A stretch of DNA of 64,000 bases from Achromobacter sp. HZ34. Its GTDB lineage: Bacteria; Pseudomonadota; Gammaproteobacteria; Burkholderiales; Burkholderiaceae_B. A program made the translations under genes and the position numbers. The stretch lies in assembly GCF_002209485.1 (NCBI RefSeq), contig NZ_NJIX01000004.1, positions 186,001 to 250,000 of the forward strand. The letters are read 5' to 3'. The notes below the pieces were generated by a model. That model searched no databases. It was given only the letters and a program-made list of their open reading frames with translations, and was not told the origin of the DNA. Positions 1-9,193 of this stretch are shown here, piece after piece (positions within the stretch are counted from its first letter, which is position 1; every line of letters starts with the position of its first letter).

Positions 1-1
1 C

Positions 2-100
2 GTGGCCGCCGCATTGTCGGTGGTGCTTGGCCTGGTGACCTGGGTCGTGCTGTATGCCGCGCATACGCTGGGCGGCGCGCGCGCGGGCGCCGGTGCTTGA
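2..100 (+). CDS. ABC transporter permease, C-terminal fragment (partial)
   Basis: Only the last 32 codons lie in the window. They encode a hydrophobic stretch (VAAALSVVLGLVTWVVLYAA) and a short Gly/Ala/Arg-rich tail, as at the end of an inner-membrane permease. The TGA at 98-100 overlaps the ATG of the next permease by one base (TGATG), so the two are probably translationally coupled. By position it should be the first permease of the importer completed by the next two genes. The substrate-binding protein would lie upstream, outside the window. Confidence 0.6.
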   Translation: MAAALSVVLGLVTWVVLYAAHTLGGARAGAGA

Positions 101-987
101 TGGGGCTATCCACCTCCATGTCCTTACCTTCCTCTTTGCCTTCTTCGTCTTCGTCTCCCCCCGCAACGCGTCCCGCGACGGCACGGTCCGCCGCCGGCAA
201 GCTGGAGTTCCGCCTGGGCCTGGCCGCCACGCTGGCGGTCGCGACTTTCCTCATCGGGCCCGTGGTGCTGTCCATCCTGGCGGGCCTGACCAAAAACTAC
301 TTCGTCGGCCTGTCCAGCGGCCTGACGCTGCGCTGGGTGGCGCAGGTATGGGATCTGTACGCCACCACCATCTGGCGCTCGCTGGGTATCGCCGTGGCGA
401 CGCTGGCGGTCTGCCTGCTGGTGGGCGTGCCGGCGGCATGGGCGCTGCAACTCAAGCGCGGCCGCGTGGCGCGCGCCTTCGAGGAATTGCTGACCCTGCC
501 GGTGGCCGTGCCCGGCCTGGCCACCGCGCTGGCCTTGATCGTGTCCTGGGGCACCGTGGGCAATCTGCGCAGCAGCGTGGCGTTCATCGTCATCGGCCAC
601 GTGCTGTTCACCCTGCCCTTCATGGTGCGCGCGGCCGCGGCCAGCATGGCCATGGGTGGCCTGGCGGTGCTGGACGAAGCGGCCGCCACGCTGGGCGCTT
701 CCCGCCTGCATCGCTTCCTGCACATCGTCGTGCCCAATGCGGCGCCGGGCATTCTTACCGGCGCCTTGACCGTACTGACGTTGTCGGTTGGCGAATTCAA
801 TCTGACCTGGCTGCTGCATACGCCATTGACGCAAACCCTGCCCGTGGGCCTGGCCGACAGCTACGCATCGATGCGGCTGGAAGTGGCTTCGGCCTACACC
901 CTGGTTTTCCTGCTGATGCTGCTGCCATTGCTGCTGGGCCTGCAATGGCTGGCCGCGCGCACCGGCTCTTCGAGACATTCTTCATGA
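100..987 (+). CDS. ABC importer permease (Fe3+/phosphonate/spermidine type)
   Basis: 295-residue inner-membrane permease. A Ser/Pro-rich N-terminal tail of about 35 residues is followed by six likely membrane segments. The cytoplasmic EAA loop is visible near residues 193-213 (DEAAATLGASRLHRFLHIVV) and couples to the ATPase. ATG at 100 is chosen over TTG at 97 because it overlaps the upstream stop. The gene ends in an ATGA overlap with the ATPase gene. The family imports ferric iron, phosphonates, polyamines or sulfate. The phosphodiesterase and Ugp-type genes downstream favour an organophosphate, but that is inference. Confidence 0.85.
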   Translation: MGLSTSMSLPSSLPSSSSSPPATRPATARSAAGKLEFRLGLAATLAVATFLIGPVVLSILAGLTKNYFVGLSSGLTLRWVAQVWDLYATTIWRSLGIAVATLAVCLLVGVPAAWALQLKRGRVARAFEELLTLPVAVPGLATALALIVSWGTVGNLRSSVAFIVIGHVLFTLPFMVRAAAASMAMGGLAVLDEAAATLGASRLHRFLHIVVPNAAPGILTGALTVLTLSVGEFNLTWLLHTPLTQTLPVGLADSYASMRLEVASAYTLVFLLMLLPLLLGLQWLAARTGSSRHSS

Positions 988-1976
988 AGCATCCCGTCAC
1001 CATCACCCTCGAACAATGCGCCAAGACCTGGCCTGACGGCACGCAAGCGCTGCATCCCATGGACCTGCGCATCGAAGGCGGCCGCACGCTGGCCCTGCTG
1101 GGGCCGTCAGGCTGTGGCAAGACCACGCTGCTGCGCCTGATCTGCGGCCTGGAAAGCGCCGATGCCGGCACGCGCATCCTGTTCGACGACGAGGACGTCA
1201 GTGCGCAGCCGGCCGAGGCGCGCGGCGTCGGCGTGGTGTTCCAGAACTACGCGCTGTTTCCCAACATGACCGTGGCCCAGAACGTCGCCTACGGCCTGCG
1301 CATCCGCAAGATGCCCAAGCCGGATCAGGCGGAGCGCGTGAGCTACATGCTGGGGCTGGTGCGGATGGAGGCCCTGGCCGACCGCCGTATCTCCCAGCTG
1401 TCCGGCGGCCAGCGCCAACGCGTGGCACTGGCGCGCGCGTTGGCGATCGAGCCGCGCGTGCTGCTGCTGGATGAACCGCTCACCGCGCTGGATGCGAAGC
1501 TGCGCGAACACCTGCGCGTGGAACTGGCGCAGATGCTGCGTAACTTGCACATCACCACCGTCATCGTCACGCACGACCAGGACGAGGCCATGATGCTGGG
1601 CGATCGCATCGCCGTGATGTCGGCCGGCCGCCTGGAACAGGTGGGCGATGCCGAGACACTGTACCGGCAGCCTGCCACGCCCTTCGTCGGCGAGTTCCTG
1701 GGCACGCTGTGCAAGGTGCGCGCGCGGCTGGAGCATGGCGTGGTGGCGAGCGGCGACCAGGTCATCGGCTTTCGTCCGCACGAAGTGGAACTGCTGCCGG
1801 CGCTGCCGTCCGCGCTGCAGGCCCGTATTACCGCGCGTTTCTTCCTGGGCACCACCTTGCGCCTGCAACTGCAGCTGGACGATGGCCAGGCCTTTCCCGT
1901 GATCCTGCCCGCCGCCAGTTCCCACCGCGTGGGCGAGGCCGTGTCGCTGCGGCTGACGCGGCCCCTGCCAGGCTGA
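984..1976 (+). CDS. ABC importer ATP-binding protein
   Basis: 330-residue ATPase that energises the preceding permeases. Visible motifs are Walker A GPSGCGKTT (about residue 39), signature LSGGQRQRVALARA (about 139), Walker B/D-loop LLLDEPLTALDA (about 160) and the H-loop VTHDQDEA (about 195). A C-terminal TOBE-like regulatory domain follows (FRPHEVELLP onward). The length suits the PotA/FbpC/PhnT class. The ATG at 984 overlaps the permease stop as ATGA. Substrate is not determined. Confidence 0.88.
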   Translation: MKHPVTITLEQCAKTWPDGTQALHPMDLRIEGGRTLALLGPSGCGKTTLLRLICGLESADAGTRILFDDEDVSAQPAEARGVGVVFQNYALFPNMTVAQNVAYGLRIRKMPKPDQAERVSYMLGLVRMEALADRRISQLSGGQRQRVALARALAIEPRVLLLDEPLTALDAKLREHLRVELAQMLRNLHITTVIVTHDQDEAMMLGDRIAVMSAGRLEQVGDAETLYRQPATPFVGEFLGTLCKVRARLEHGVVASGDQVIGFRPHEVELLPALPSALQARITARFFLGTTLRLQLQLDDGQAFPVILPAASSHRVGEAVSLRLTRPLPG

Positions 1977-2094
1977 CGCACGCTGGCTGCGCGCCCGCTG
2001 CCCCTTGCATCGACCGGGCTTGCGGCTCGCCGGGCCGCGGCATCGATGCCGTTTCACCGACTTTCCCTCTTGTGCTGCATTCATCAGGACTCTC

Positions 2095-2922
2095 ATGCTG
2101 ATCGCCCAGATTACCGACCTGCACATCCGCCTGCCCGGACAAAAGGCCTACCGCATCGTCGAAACCGACGCCTACCTGCCGCCGGCCGTGCAGGCCTTGA
2201 ACCGCCTCGATCCCCTGCCTGACCTGGTGGTGATCAGCGGCGACCTGACCGACTTCGGCCGGCCCGCCGAATACGCCCACCTGAAGAAGATGCTGGACGC
2301 CCTGCGCATGCCCTATGTGCTGTTGCCTGGCAATCACGATGACCGCGCCATGCTGCGCGAAGTCTTCGCCGATCACGCCTATCTGGCGGGCGCGGATGTG
2401 GACGGCTTCATGCAATACACGGTGGAAGAGTTCCCCGTGCGCGTGCTGGCGCTGGACACGGTGGTGCCGCGGCAAAGCCACGGTTCGCTGTGCGAGCAGC
2501 GCCTGGCCTGGCTGGCGGACCGCCTGGCTGAACAGCCGCGACGTCCCACCGTGATCGTCATGCATCATCCGCCTTTCGAAACCGGCATCGCGCATATGGA
2601 TGCCATCGGCCTGTTGGCCGGCACCGAAGGGTTGGCGGACATCGTCAGCCGCCACGGCAACGTCGAACGCATCATGTGCGGCCATCTGCACCGCAGCATT
2701 TTTCGCCGTTTCGCGGGCACCATCGCGTCGACCTGCTCCAGCCCGGCGCACCAGGTGGCCCTGGACCTGCGGCCGGATGGTCCGTCGGCCTTCGTCATGG
2801 AGCCGCCCGGCTTCCATCTGCATGAATGGCGTAATGGCGCGCTGGTCAGCCATGTGGCGTTCATCGGCGACTACGCCGGTCCCTATCCTTTCCACGAGGA
2901 CGGCGCGTTGATCGACGAGTGA
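2095..2922 (+). CDS. Calcineurin-like phosphodiesterase (GpdQ/class III type)
   Basis: 275-residue binuclear metallophosphoesterase. All metal-binding motifs are present in order: DLH at 8-10, GDLTD near 49, GNHDD near 79, HHPP near 157 and GHLHR near 196. This pattern matches the GpdQ/CpdA-like family, which hydrolyses glycerophosphodiesters or cyclic nucleotides. It has no signal peptide, so it acts in the cytoplasm. It sits between two ABC importers, the second of Ugp type, so it probably cleaves an imported phosphodiester. The start ATGCTGATCGCC gives the usual short N-terminus before the DxH motif. Confidence 0.82.
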   Translation: MLIAQITDLHIRLPGQKAYRIVETDAYLPPAVQALNRLDPLPDLVVISGDLTDFGRPAEYAHLKKMLDALRMPYVLLPGNHDDRAMLREVFADHAYLAGADVDGFMQYTVEEFPVRVLALDTVVPRQSHGSLCEQRLAWLADRLAEQPRRPTVIVMHHPPFETGIAHMDAIGLLAGTEGLADIVSRHGNVERIMCGHLHRSIFRRFAGTIASTCSSPAHQVALDLRPDGPSAFVMEPPGFHLHEWRNGALVSHVAFIGDYAGPYPFHEDGALIDE

Positions 2923-2966
2923 AGTAGCGGGGACGGTGCCATGATTCCGTCATGTTCGCACCGCAC

Positions 2967-2984
2967 AATGAAAAGGATTTCATT
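2967..2984. promoter_or_regulatory. Inverted repeat upstream of ugpC-like gene, possible operator
   Basis: AATGAAA-AGGA-TTTCATT is a perfect 7-bp inverted repeat in the 104-bp gap before the ATPase gene. Copies of CCGCACA(A) flank it on both sides (2961-2967 and 2988-2995). It could be an operator or a short hairpin. I do not see a full PhoB box, although CCGTCAT occurs just upstream. Confidence 0.3.
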
Positions 2985-3026
2985 TACCCGCACAATAGCC
3001 ATGAAAAACAAGCACAGCGAGGGGAC

Positions 3027-4154
3027 ATGGCCGCGATAGTTCTGGACCAGCTGACCAAGCAGTACGCCGACGCGGCGGCCATCAGCAATGTGGCCTTCAC
3101 CGTGCCGGCGGGCAGCTTCACGGTGTTGCTGGGCCCTTCGGGTTGCGGCAAGTCCACCACCTTGCGCATGATCGCCGGGCTGGACACGCCCACCTCCGGC
3201 CGCATCCATATCGGCGGCCGCGACGTCACCGACCTGCCGCCGGCCAAGCGCCGCGTGGCCATGGTCTTTCAATCGTATGCCTTGTTCCCGCACCTGTCGG
3301 TGCGCGAGAACATCCTGTTCGGCCTCAAGGTGCGCAAGGAGCCGGCCGCCGACTACCAACGCCGCCTCGACCGCGTTGCCGGCCTGCTGGGACTGGGCCA
3401 TCTGCTGGACCGCAAGCCGTCGCAATTATCCGGTGGCCAGCAGCAGCGCGTGGCCCTGGGCCGCGCGGTGATCTCCGAAGCGCCCGTGTGCCTGATGGAC
3501 GAACCGCTGTCGAACCTGGACGCACAGCTGCGTCACGAAATGCGGCGCGAGATCCGCGCCCTGCAGCAGCAGCTGAACATGACCATGGTGTACGTCACGC
3601 ACGACCAGACCGAAGCCATGAGCATGGCCGACCAGGTGGTGTTGTTGCGCAATGGCGTGATCGAGCAATGCGATACGCCGGACCGCCTGTATGCCCGTCC
3701 TGCCACCGAGTTCGCCGCGCGCTTCATCGGCACGCCGCCGATGAACCTGATCACGCTGGATAGCGTGGGCGGCGCCATGGTGCCCGCCGGCACCAGCGGG
3801 CCGGCGGTGCCGCAGGCGCCGGCCGCCGCCCGCAAGCTGGGCGTGCGTCCCGAACACATACGCCTGGCGGCGCCGGCCGTGCGCCCGGCCGGCAGCGCGC
3901 ATCAAGGGCAAGGCCAAGGTCATGACGCGGAGCGCGGCCCGGGCCAGGGTCCCGGCCACGCCGCCACGGTGCAGGGCGTCGAATACTTCGGCGCCGACTC
4001 CATCGTCACCTGCGCCATCGGCACCAGCAGCGGCATCGCGGTCCGTGTGACCGGCCATCTGCACGCGGCGCCGGGCGAGGTCCTGCATCTACAGTGGGAT
4101 ACGCAGCACCAGCATTTCTTCGATGCCGGCGCGCTTGCGCTGGCAGCGGGTTGA
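3027..4154 (+). CDS. ugpC: sn-glycerol-3-phosphate-type ABC transporter ATPase
   Basis: 375-residue ATPase of the MalK/UgpC class. Walker A is GPSGCGKST (about 36-44), the signature LSGGQQQRVALGRA (about 134) and Walker B CLMDEPLSNLDAQLR (about 155), followed by VTHDQTEA. The C-terminal TOBE domain carries an unusual His/Gln/Gly/Ala-rich low-complexity insertion around residues 288-312. The start is the ATG after GAGGGG at 3019-3024; an open frame upstream lacks similarity. It is followed by genes for a binding protein and two permeases, a full ugp-type set. Whether it carries glycerol-3-phosphate, glycerophosphodiesters or a sugar cannot be settled from sequence alone. Confidence 0.82.
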   Translation: MAAIVLDQLTKQYADAAAISNVAFTVPAGSFTVLLGPSGCGKSTTLRMIAGLDTPTSGRIHIGGRDVTDLPPAKRRVAMVFQSYALFPHLSVRENILFGLKVRKEPAADYQRRLDRVAGLLGLGHLLDRKPSQLSGGQQQRVALGRAVISEAPVCLMDEPLSNLDAQLRHEMRREIRALQQQLNMTMVYVTHDQTEAMSMADQVVLLRNGVIEQCDTPDRLYARPATEFAARFIGTPPMNLITLDSVGGAMVPAGTSGPAVPQAPAAARKLGVRPEHIRLAAPAVRPAGSAHQGQGQGHDAERGPGQGPGHAATVQGVEYFGADSIVTCAIGTSSGIAVRVTGHLHAAPGEVLHLQWDTQHQHFFDAGALALAAG

Positions 4155-4251
4155 CGCCCGCGCTTGCCATTCTTTCATCAGTAGCTCCCTTTCCTCCGAC
4201 TGCTGTTCCGATCGTTGTCCGATTGTTGTCTATTAGCGAGATCCTCCCATC

Positions 4252-5547
4252 ATGCGACGCACTGTATTGAAAAGCTTGGCCGCGATGACCGCCGGCGCCT
4301 TCCTGTCCCTGCCCGCCTACGCCCAGAACAAGCCGGTCGAGGTCGAGTTCTACTATCCCGTCGCGGTGGGCGGTCCCATCACCAAGATCATCGACACCAT
4401 GGTGACGGCTTTCGAAAAGGAAAACGCCGGCATCAAGATCAAGCCCGTATATGCGGGTTCCTACCAGGACTCCATCGCCAAGGCACTGACCGCGCTCAAG
4501 GGCGGTAACCCGCCGCAGCTGGCCGTGCTGTTGTCCACCGACATGTTCACGCTGATCGATGAGGACGCCATCGTGCCCATCGACGGCCTGGCCAAGGATG
4601 ACGCCGGCAAGCAATGGCTGGGCGGCTTCTACGATGCCTTCATGCAGAACAGCCGCAGCGGCGGCCACGTGTGGGGTGTGCCGTTCCAGCGCTCCACCAT
4701 CGTCATGTACTACAACAAGACCATGTTCAAGGACGCGGGCCTGGATCCCGAGCACGCGCCCGCCACCTGGCAGGAACTGGTCGAGTTTTCCAAGAAGCTC
4801 ACCAAGAAAGATGCCGCCGGCAACGTGACGCAATGGGGTCTGGAAATCCCGTCGGGCGGCAGCTTCGCCTACTGGCTGTTCCAGGCACTGACCACGCCCA
4901 ATGACGCCATCCTGATGAACGAAGCGGGTAACCAGGTCATGCTGGACAAGCCCGCCGTGGTGGAAGCCGCGCAGTTCTGGCGCGACCTGGCCGCCAAGCA
5001 CGGCGTCATGCCCACCGGCACCATCGATTGGGGCACCACGCCCAAGGACTTCCTGGAAAAGAAGGCTGCCATCATCTGGACCACCACCGGCAACCTGACC
5101 AACATCCGCAGCAACGCCAGCTTCCCCTTCGGCGTGGCGATGATGCCCAAGCAGAAGCGCGGCGGCAGCCCCACCGGCGGCGGCAACTTCTACGTCTTCA
5201 AGAACGCCACACCGGCGCAGCAGGAAGCGGCGCTGAAGTTCGCGCGCTGGGCCACCGCGCCGGAACGCGCGGCCGACTGGAGCATCGCCACGGGTTATGT
5301 GGCCGTGACCCCGGCTGCCTGGCAGACCGACAAGATGAAAAAGTACGCGCAGGAAGTGCCGGCCGCCGCCGTGGCGCGCGACCAGTTGGACGTGAGCGTG
5401 GCGGAATTCTCCACGCACGAGAACCAGCGCGTGACCAAGGTGTTGAACGACGCCCTGCAGGCCGCCCTGACCGGCGCCAAGACGCCGCAGCAGGCGCTGA
5501 CCGACGCCCAGCGTGAGTCGGACCGCATCCTGCGTTCGTACAAGTAA
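4252..5547 (+). CDS. ugpB: Periplasmic substrate-binding protein, UgpB-like
   Basis: 431-residue extracellular solute-binding protein of family 1. A classic signal peptide (MRRTVLKSL, then a hydrophobic core) ends at AYA-Q near residue 24. The mature protein begins KPVEVEFYYPVAVGGPITKIID, typical of UgpB-like proteins, and contains the SFAYW and TTGNL stretches seen in this class. It delivers substrate to the UgpA/UgpE permeases. A 97-bp gap separates it from the ATPase gene; the permease gene starts 22 bp after its stop. Confidence 0.82.
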   Translation: MRRTVLKSLAAMTAGAFLSLPAYAQNKPVEVEFYYPVAVGGPITKIIDTMVTAFEKENAGIKIKPVYAGSYQDSIAKALTALKGGNPPQLAVLLSTDMFTLIDEDAIVPIDGLAKDDAGKQWLGGFYDAFMQNSRSGGHVWGVPFQRSTIVMYYNKTMFKDAGLDPEHAPATWQELVEFSKKLTKKDAAGNVTQWGLEIPSGGSFAYWLFQALTTPNDAILMNEAGNQVMLDKPAVVEAAQFWRDLAAKHGVMPTGTIDWGTTPKDFLEKKAAIIWTTTGNLTNIRSNASFPFGVAMMPKQKRGGSPTGGGNFYVFKNATPAQQEAALKFARWATAPERAADWSIATGYVAVTPAAWQTDKMKKYAQEVPAAAVARDQLDVSVAEFSTHENQRVTKVLNDALQAALTGAKTPQQALTDAQRESDRILRSYK

Positions 5548-5569
5548 ACCGGAAAGGGGCGGGCCCGCG

Positions 5570-6445
5570 ATGAACAGGACCTTGAATACCGTGTACGCCT
5601 GGCTGCTGTTGCTGCCGGCCATGGTCCTGCTTGTCGCGTTCACGCACTATCCGGCGCTGGCGACCCTGTGGCACAGCTTTTTCTCCACGCCCAAGGGTCG
5701 CCGGCCGGCGGTATTCGTCGGCCTGGAAAACTACCAGGTCATGCTGCAGGACCCCGTGTTCTGGCGCGCGCTGATCAACAATCTGTGGTTCGCCCTGGGC
5801 ACCGTGCCGACGGCGGTGGGCATCGCGCTGCTGATGGCCCTGTGGGTCAATCGCGGGCTGGCCGGACGCGGCTTCCTGCGCCTGGCATATTTCACGCCCA
5901 CCATTCTGCCCATGGTGGCGGTGGCCAATATCTGGCTGTTCTTCTACACGCCGCAATACGGCCTGCTGGCGCAGATCCTGCAGTTCTTCGGCCTGCCGGG
6001 CCCGAACTGGCTGGGTACCAAGGAAGCGGCGCTGCCCGCGCTGATGATCGTATCGGTGTGGAAGGAAGCCGGCTTCTTCATGATCTTCTATCTGGCCGCG
6101 CTGCAGGGCGTGTCGCCGTCGTTGCGCGAGGCCGCGATGCTGGAAGGCGCGTCGCGCTGGCAGTACTTCCGCCGCGTGCTGTGGCCGCTGCTGATGCCCA
6201 CCACGCTGTTCGTCCTGATCAATGCCTTGATCAACGCCTTCCGCCTGATCGACCACGTGGTGGTGATGACGCACGGCGGTCCCGATAACGCCAGCACGCT
6301 GCTGCTGTTCTACATCTACCAGATCGGCTTCAGCTTCTGGGACACGGCCTACGCCGCAACGCTGACTGTGGTGCTGCTGGCCGTGCTGGGCATCATCGCG
6401 GCGATCAAGTTCCGCTGGCTGGACAAGAGGACCCATTACCAATGA
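5570..6445 (+). CDS. ugpA: ABC transporter permease, UgpA-like
   Basis: 291-residue inner-membrane permease with six predicted helices. The EAA loop lies near residue 187 (EAAMLEGASRWQYFRRVLWP). It pairs with the next gene product to form the channel of the Ugp-type importer. ATG at 5570 is preceded by the purine-rich GGAAAGGGGCGGG. The gene ends with an ATGA overlap into ugpE. Confidence 0.83.
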   Translation: MNRTLNTVYAWLLLLPAMVLLVAFTHYPALATLWHSFFSTPKGRRPAVFVGLENYQVMLQDPVFWRALINNLWFALGTVPTAVGIALLMALWVNRGLAGRGFLRLAYFTPTILPMVAVANIWLFFYTPQYGLLAQILQFFGLPGPNWLGTKEAALPALMIVSVWKEAGFFMIFYLAALQGVSPSLREAAMLEGASRWQYFRRVLWPLLMPTTLFVLINALINAFRLIDHVVVMTHGGPDNASTLLLFYIYQIGFSFWDTAYAATLTVVLLAVLGIIAAIKFRWLDKRTHYQ

Positions 6446-7329
6446 ACGCGAGCGTGCCACCCCGCGCCCCCAACGCCACCCCGGCTTTACGCGGCATGCG
6501 TGGGCTGACAACCAGCGGTCCGCGTGAAGCCGGCGCGTGGCTGGACACCATCGGCGCCTGGCTGCTGGGCCTCATCTGGATCCTGCCTCTGCTGTACGCG
6601 GTGTGGGCGGCCGTGCATCCGGCAGCCTATGCAACGCGCTTCGACCTGTTCGCGCCCTGGACCCTGGACAATTTCACGCGGGCCTGGGATGCGGCGCCGT
6701 TTCCCCGCTATTACCTCAACACCTTCATGCTGGTGACGATGGTGCTGGTCGCGCAGCTGGTGCTGTCCACCATGGCGGGCTATGCCTTCGCCCGGCTGGA
6801 ATTCCGCGGCCGCGAGTTTCTATTCCTGCTGGTGCTGCTGCAGTTGATGGTGATGCCGGACGTTCTCATCGTGGAGAACTATCGCACCATGAGCTGGCTG
6901 GGTGTGCGCGATACGGTATTCGCCATTGCCTTGCCCTACTTCGCATCGGCTTTCGGTATCTTCCTGTTGCGCCAGACGTTCAAGACGATTCCACGGGAGC
7001 TCGAAGAAGCCGCCCGCGTGGAAGGCGCCAGCGCCTTGCAGGTGCTGCTGAAGGTTTATGTGCCGCTGGGCAAGCCGACCTATATCGCCTATGGCCTGGT
7101 GTCGGTCAGCTATCACTGGAACAACTTCCTGTGGCCCTTGATCATCACCAACTCGGTGGAGGCGCGGCCTTTGACGGTGGGCCTGCAGGTGTTCTCGTCG
7201 ACCGACCAGGGCATAGACTGGTCGGTCATCACTGCCGCGACCTTGTTGTCCGCGGCACCCCTGCTGGTGGCCTTCCTGCTGTTCCAACGGCAGTTCGTGC
7301 AATCCTTCCTGCGCGCCGGCATACGCTAG
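6442..7329 (+). CDS. ugpE: ABC transporter permease, UgpE-like
   Basis: 295-residue second permease of the Ugp-type importer. After an N-terminal tail of about 30 residues the six-helix core begins. The EAA loop ELEEAARVEGASALQVLLKVYVPL is near residue 190. Residues such as YHWNNFLWPLI are typical of UgpE/MalG-class permeases. It is the last gene of the plus-strand operon; a strong terminator follows within 15 bp. Confidence 0.83.
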   Translation: MNASVPPRAPNATPALRGMRGLTTSGPREAGAWLDTIGAWLLGLIWILPLLYAVWAAVHPAAYATRFDLFAPWTLDNFTRAWDAAPFPRYYLNTFMLVTMVLVAQLVLSTMAGYAFARLEFRGREFLFLLVLLQLMVMPDVLIVENYRTMSWLGVRDTVFAIALPYFASAFGIFLLRQTFKTIPRELEEAARVEGASALQVLLKVYVPLGKPTYIAYGLVSVSYHWNNFLWPLIITNSVEARPLTVGLQVFSSTDQGIDWSVITAATLLSAAPLLVAFLLFQRQFVQSFLRAGIR

Positions 7330-7340
7330 CCGCGCAATAC

Positions 7341-7382
7341 AAAGGGGCCGTTGCCGCGGGTATGGCGGCAACAGCCCCTTTT
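7341..7382 (+). terminator. Intrinsic terminator after ugpE
   Basis: A 17-bp stem with one mismatch (AAAGGGGCCGTTGCCGC at 7341-7357 against GCGGCAACAGCCCCTTT) is followed by TTTTGTCGTCTT. It ends the ugp operon and may also stop transcription arriving from leuA on the other strand. Confidence 0.8.
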
Positions 7383-7422
7383 GTCGTCTTGCCCGCACGG
7401 GATCGCCGTGCCGGGAGCGGGA

Positions 7423-7455
7423 GCCCGGCGGCTTCGGTCGAGGAAGCCGTCGGGC
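7423..7455 (-). terminator. Hairpin 3' of leuA
   Basis: GCCCGGCGGCTTC (7423-7435) pairs with GAAGCCGTCGGGC (7443-7455) across a 7-base loop. It lies 22 bp beyond the leuA stop. There is no T run on the minus strand, so it may stabilise the 3' end or aid Rho-dependent ending. Confidence 0.45.
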
Positions 7456-7477
7456 GAACAGCGTCGGATGCGCGGCC

Positions 7478-9193
7478 TCAGGCCGACACGGCCTCGTCCG
7501 CCGGCACCGCGACCTGGTCCGGATTGGCGCTCAGGTGGCGGTTCACGGCGCTGAGCAGGGCGTGGAACGAGGCGGTCACGATGTCGCGGTCGATACCCAC
7601 GCCGAAGCCCGTCGGCGCATCGCCCACGCGCACTTCCACATAGCTGGCGGCGCGCGTATCGGCGCCCGCGCCAATGGCGTGCTCGTGGTAGTCCATCACC
7701 TTGACCGGCATGCCCAGGGCAGCCACGAAGGCCGAGATCGCGCCATTGCCTTCGCCGACGATGGTGCGGCGTTCGCCGTTTACGTCGACCTCGGCCTCGA
7801 CACGGAAGTCTCGGCCTTCGCCGGCACCGGGATCGCCCACGATGCGGTGGCGGATCAGCTTCCACGGGGTGTGCTGCTCCAGGTATTCCTTCTTGAAGAT
7901 GCCGTACACGGCGTCGGCCGTCACTTCGGCGCCGGTCTCGTCGGTCACGCGCTGGATGGCGCGGCTGAATTCGATCTGCAGGCGGCGCGGCAAGGCCAGG
8001 CCATGTTCCTGTTCCAGGAGGTAGGACACGCCGCCCTTGCCCGACTGGCTGTTGACGCGGATCACCGCGTCATAGCTGCGGCCCAGGTCGGCCGGATCGA
8101 TGGGCAGGTAAGGCACTTCCCAGACGGCGTCGGCCTTTTGCAAGGCGAGGCCCTTCTTGATGGCGTCCTGGTGCGAACCGGAGAACGCCGTGAAGACCAG
8201 GTCACCGGCGTAGGGGTGGCGCGGATGCACGGGCAACTGGTTGCAGTACTCCGCGCAACGGCGCACTTCGTCGATGTCGGAGAAATCCAGGCCCGGATGC
8301 ACGCCCTGCGTGTAGAGATTCAAGGCCAGGGTCACCAGGTCGACGTTGCCGGTGCGCTCGCCGCTGCCGAACAGGCAGCCTTCGATGCGGTCGGCGCCGG
8401 CCATGACGGCGAACTCGGCGGCGGCCACGGCGGTGCCGCGGTCATTGTGCGGGTGCACGCTCAGCACGATGCTGTCGCGGCGCGCCAGGTTCTTGTGCAT
8501 CCATTCGATCTGGTCGGCGTACAGATTGGGCGAGGTCGCCTCGATCGTCGCCGGCAGATTGAGGATCATCTTGTTTTCCGGCGTCGGCTGCCACACGTCG
8601 GCGACGGCGTTGGCCACTTCCAGCGCGAAGTCGGGCTCGGTGGTGCTGAACACTTCAGGCGAGTACTGGTAGGCCCACTGCGTCTGCGGATACTTGGCCA
8701 TGGCCTGCTTGATCAAGGCCGTGCCGCTGGTGGCGATACCCTTGATCTGCTCGCGCGTCATGTTGAACACGACCTTGCGGAAGGCCGGCGCCACGGCGTT
8801 GTACAGGTGGATGATGGCGCGATGGGCGCCGGCGGCCGCTTCGGCGGTGCGCGTGATCAACTCTTCACGCGACTGCGTCAGCACGATGATGGTGACGTCC
8901 TGGGGGATGCGCTTTTCGTCGATCAGCTTGCGCACGAAGTCGAAGTCGGTCTGCGATGCGGACGGAAAGCCGACCTCGATTTCCTTGAAGCCGATCTTCA
9001 CCAACTGTTCGAAGAAGCGCACTTTGCGCTCCACGCTCATCGGCTCGATCAGGGACTGGTTGCCGTCGCGCAGGTCGGTACTCATCCAGATCGGCGGCTG
9101 CGTGATGCGGCGGCTGGGCCAGGTGCGTTCAGAGAACTCCTTGGCGAACGGGACGAACGGTACGTACTTGGTGGCGGGGTTGGCGAGCATCAT
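7478..9193 (-). CDS. leuA: 2-isopropylmalate synthase
   Basis: 571 residues. Condenses 2-ketoisovalerate with acetyl-CoA, the committed step of leucine synthesis, in the cytoplasm. The catalytic TIM-barrel motif DLRDGNQSL is at 40-48 and the metal-binding HPHNDRGTA near 246. The C-terminal part is the leucine-binding regulatory domain. The length and N-terminus ([17 protein letters not shown]) mark the long type-2 LeuA class rather than the E. coli type. Start is ATG at 9193 or the adjacent ATG at 9190, behind AAGGTG. A leader peptide rich in rare Leu codons lies upstream, suggesting attenuation in addition to feedback inhibition. Confidence 0.95.
   Translation of the reverse strand: MMLANPATKYVPFVPFAKEFSERTWPSRRITQPPIWMSTDLRDGNQSLIEPMSVERKVRFFEQLVKIGFKEIEVGFPSASQTDFDFVRKLIDEKRIPQDVTIIVLTQSREELITRTAEAAAGAHRAIIHLYNAVAPAFRKVVFNMTREQIKGIATSGTALIKQAMAKYPQTQWAYQYSPEVFSTTEPDFALEVANAVADVWQPTPENKMILNLPATIEATSPNLYADQIEWMHKNLARRDSIVLSVHPHNDRGTAVAAAEFAVMAGADRIEGCLFGSGERTGNVDLVTLALNLYTQGVHPGLDFSDIDEVRRCAEYCNQLPVHPRHPYAGDLVFTAFSGSHQDAIKKGLALQKADAVWEVPYLPIDPADLGRSYDAVIRVNSQSGKGGVSYLLEQEHGLALPRRLQIEFSRAIQRVTDETGAEVTADAVYGIFKKEYLEQHTPWKLIRHRIVGDPGAGEGRDFRVEAEVDVNGERRTIVGEGNGAISAFVAALGMPVKVMDYHEHAIGAGADTRAASYVEVRVGDAPTGFGVGIDRDIVTASFHALLSAVNRHLSANPDQVAVPADEAVSA

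Noticed and set aside
2941-2970. PhoB box before the ugp-type operon
   Set aside because: Only one CCGTCAT-like half is present; the second repeat at 11-bp spacing is missing.
7423-7455. Considered as a full intrinsic terminator for leuA
   Set aside because: The stem is strong but no T run follows on the minus strand; kept only as a low-confidence 3' hairpin.
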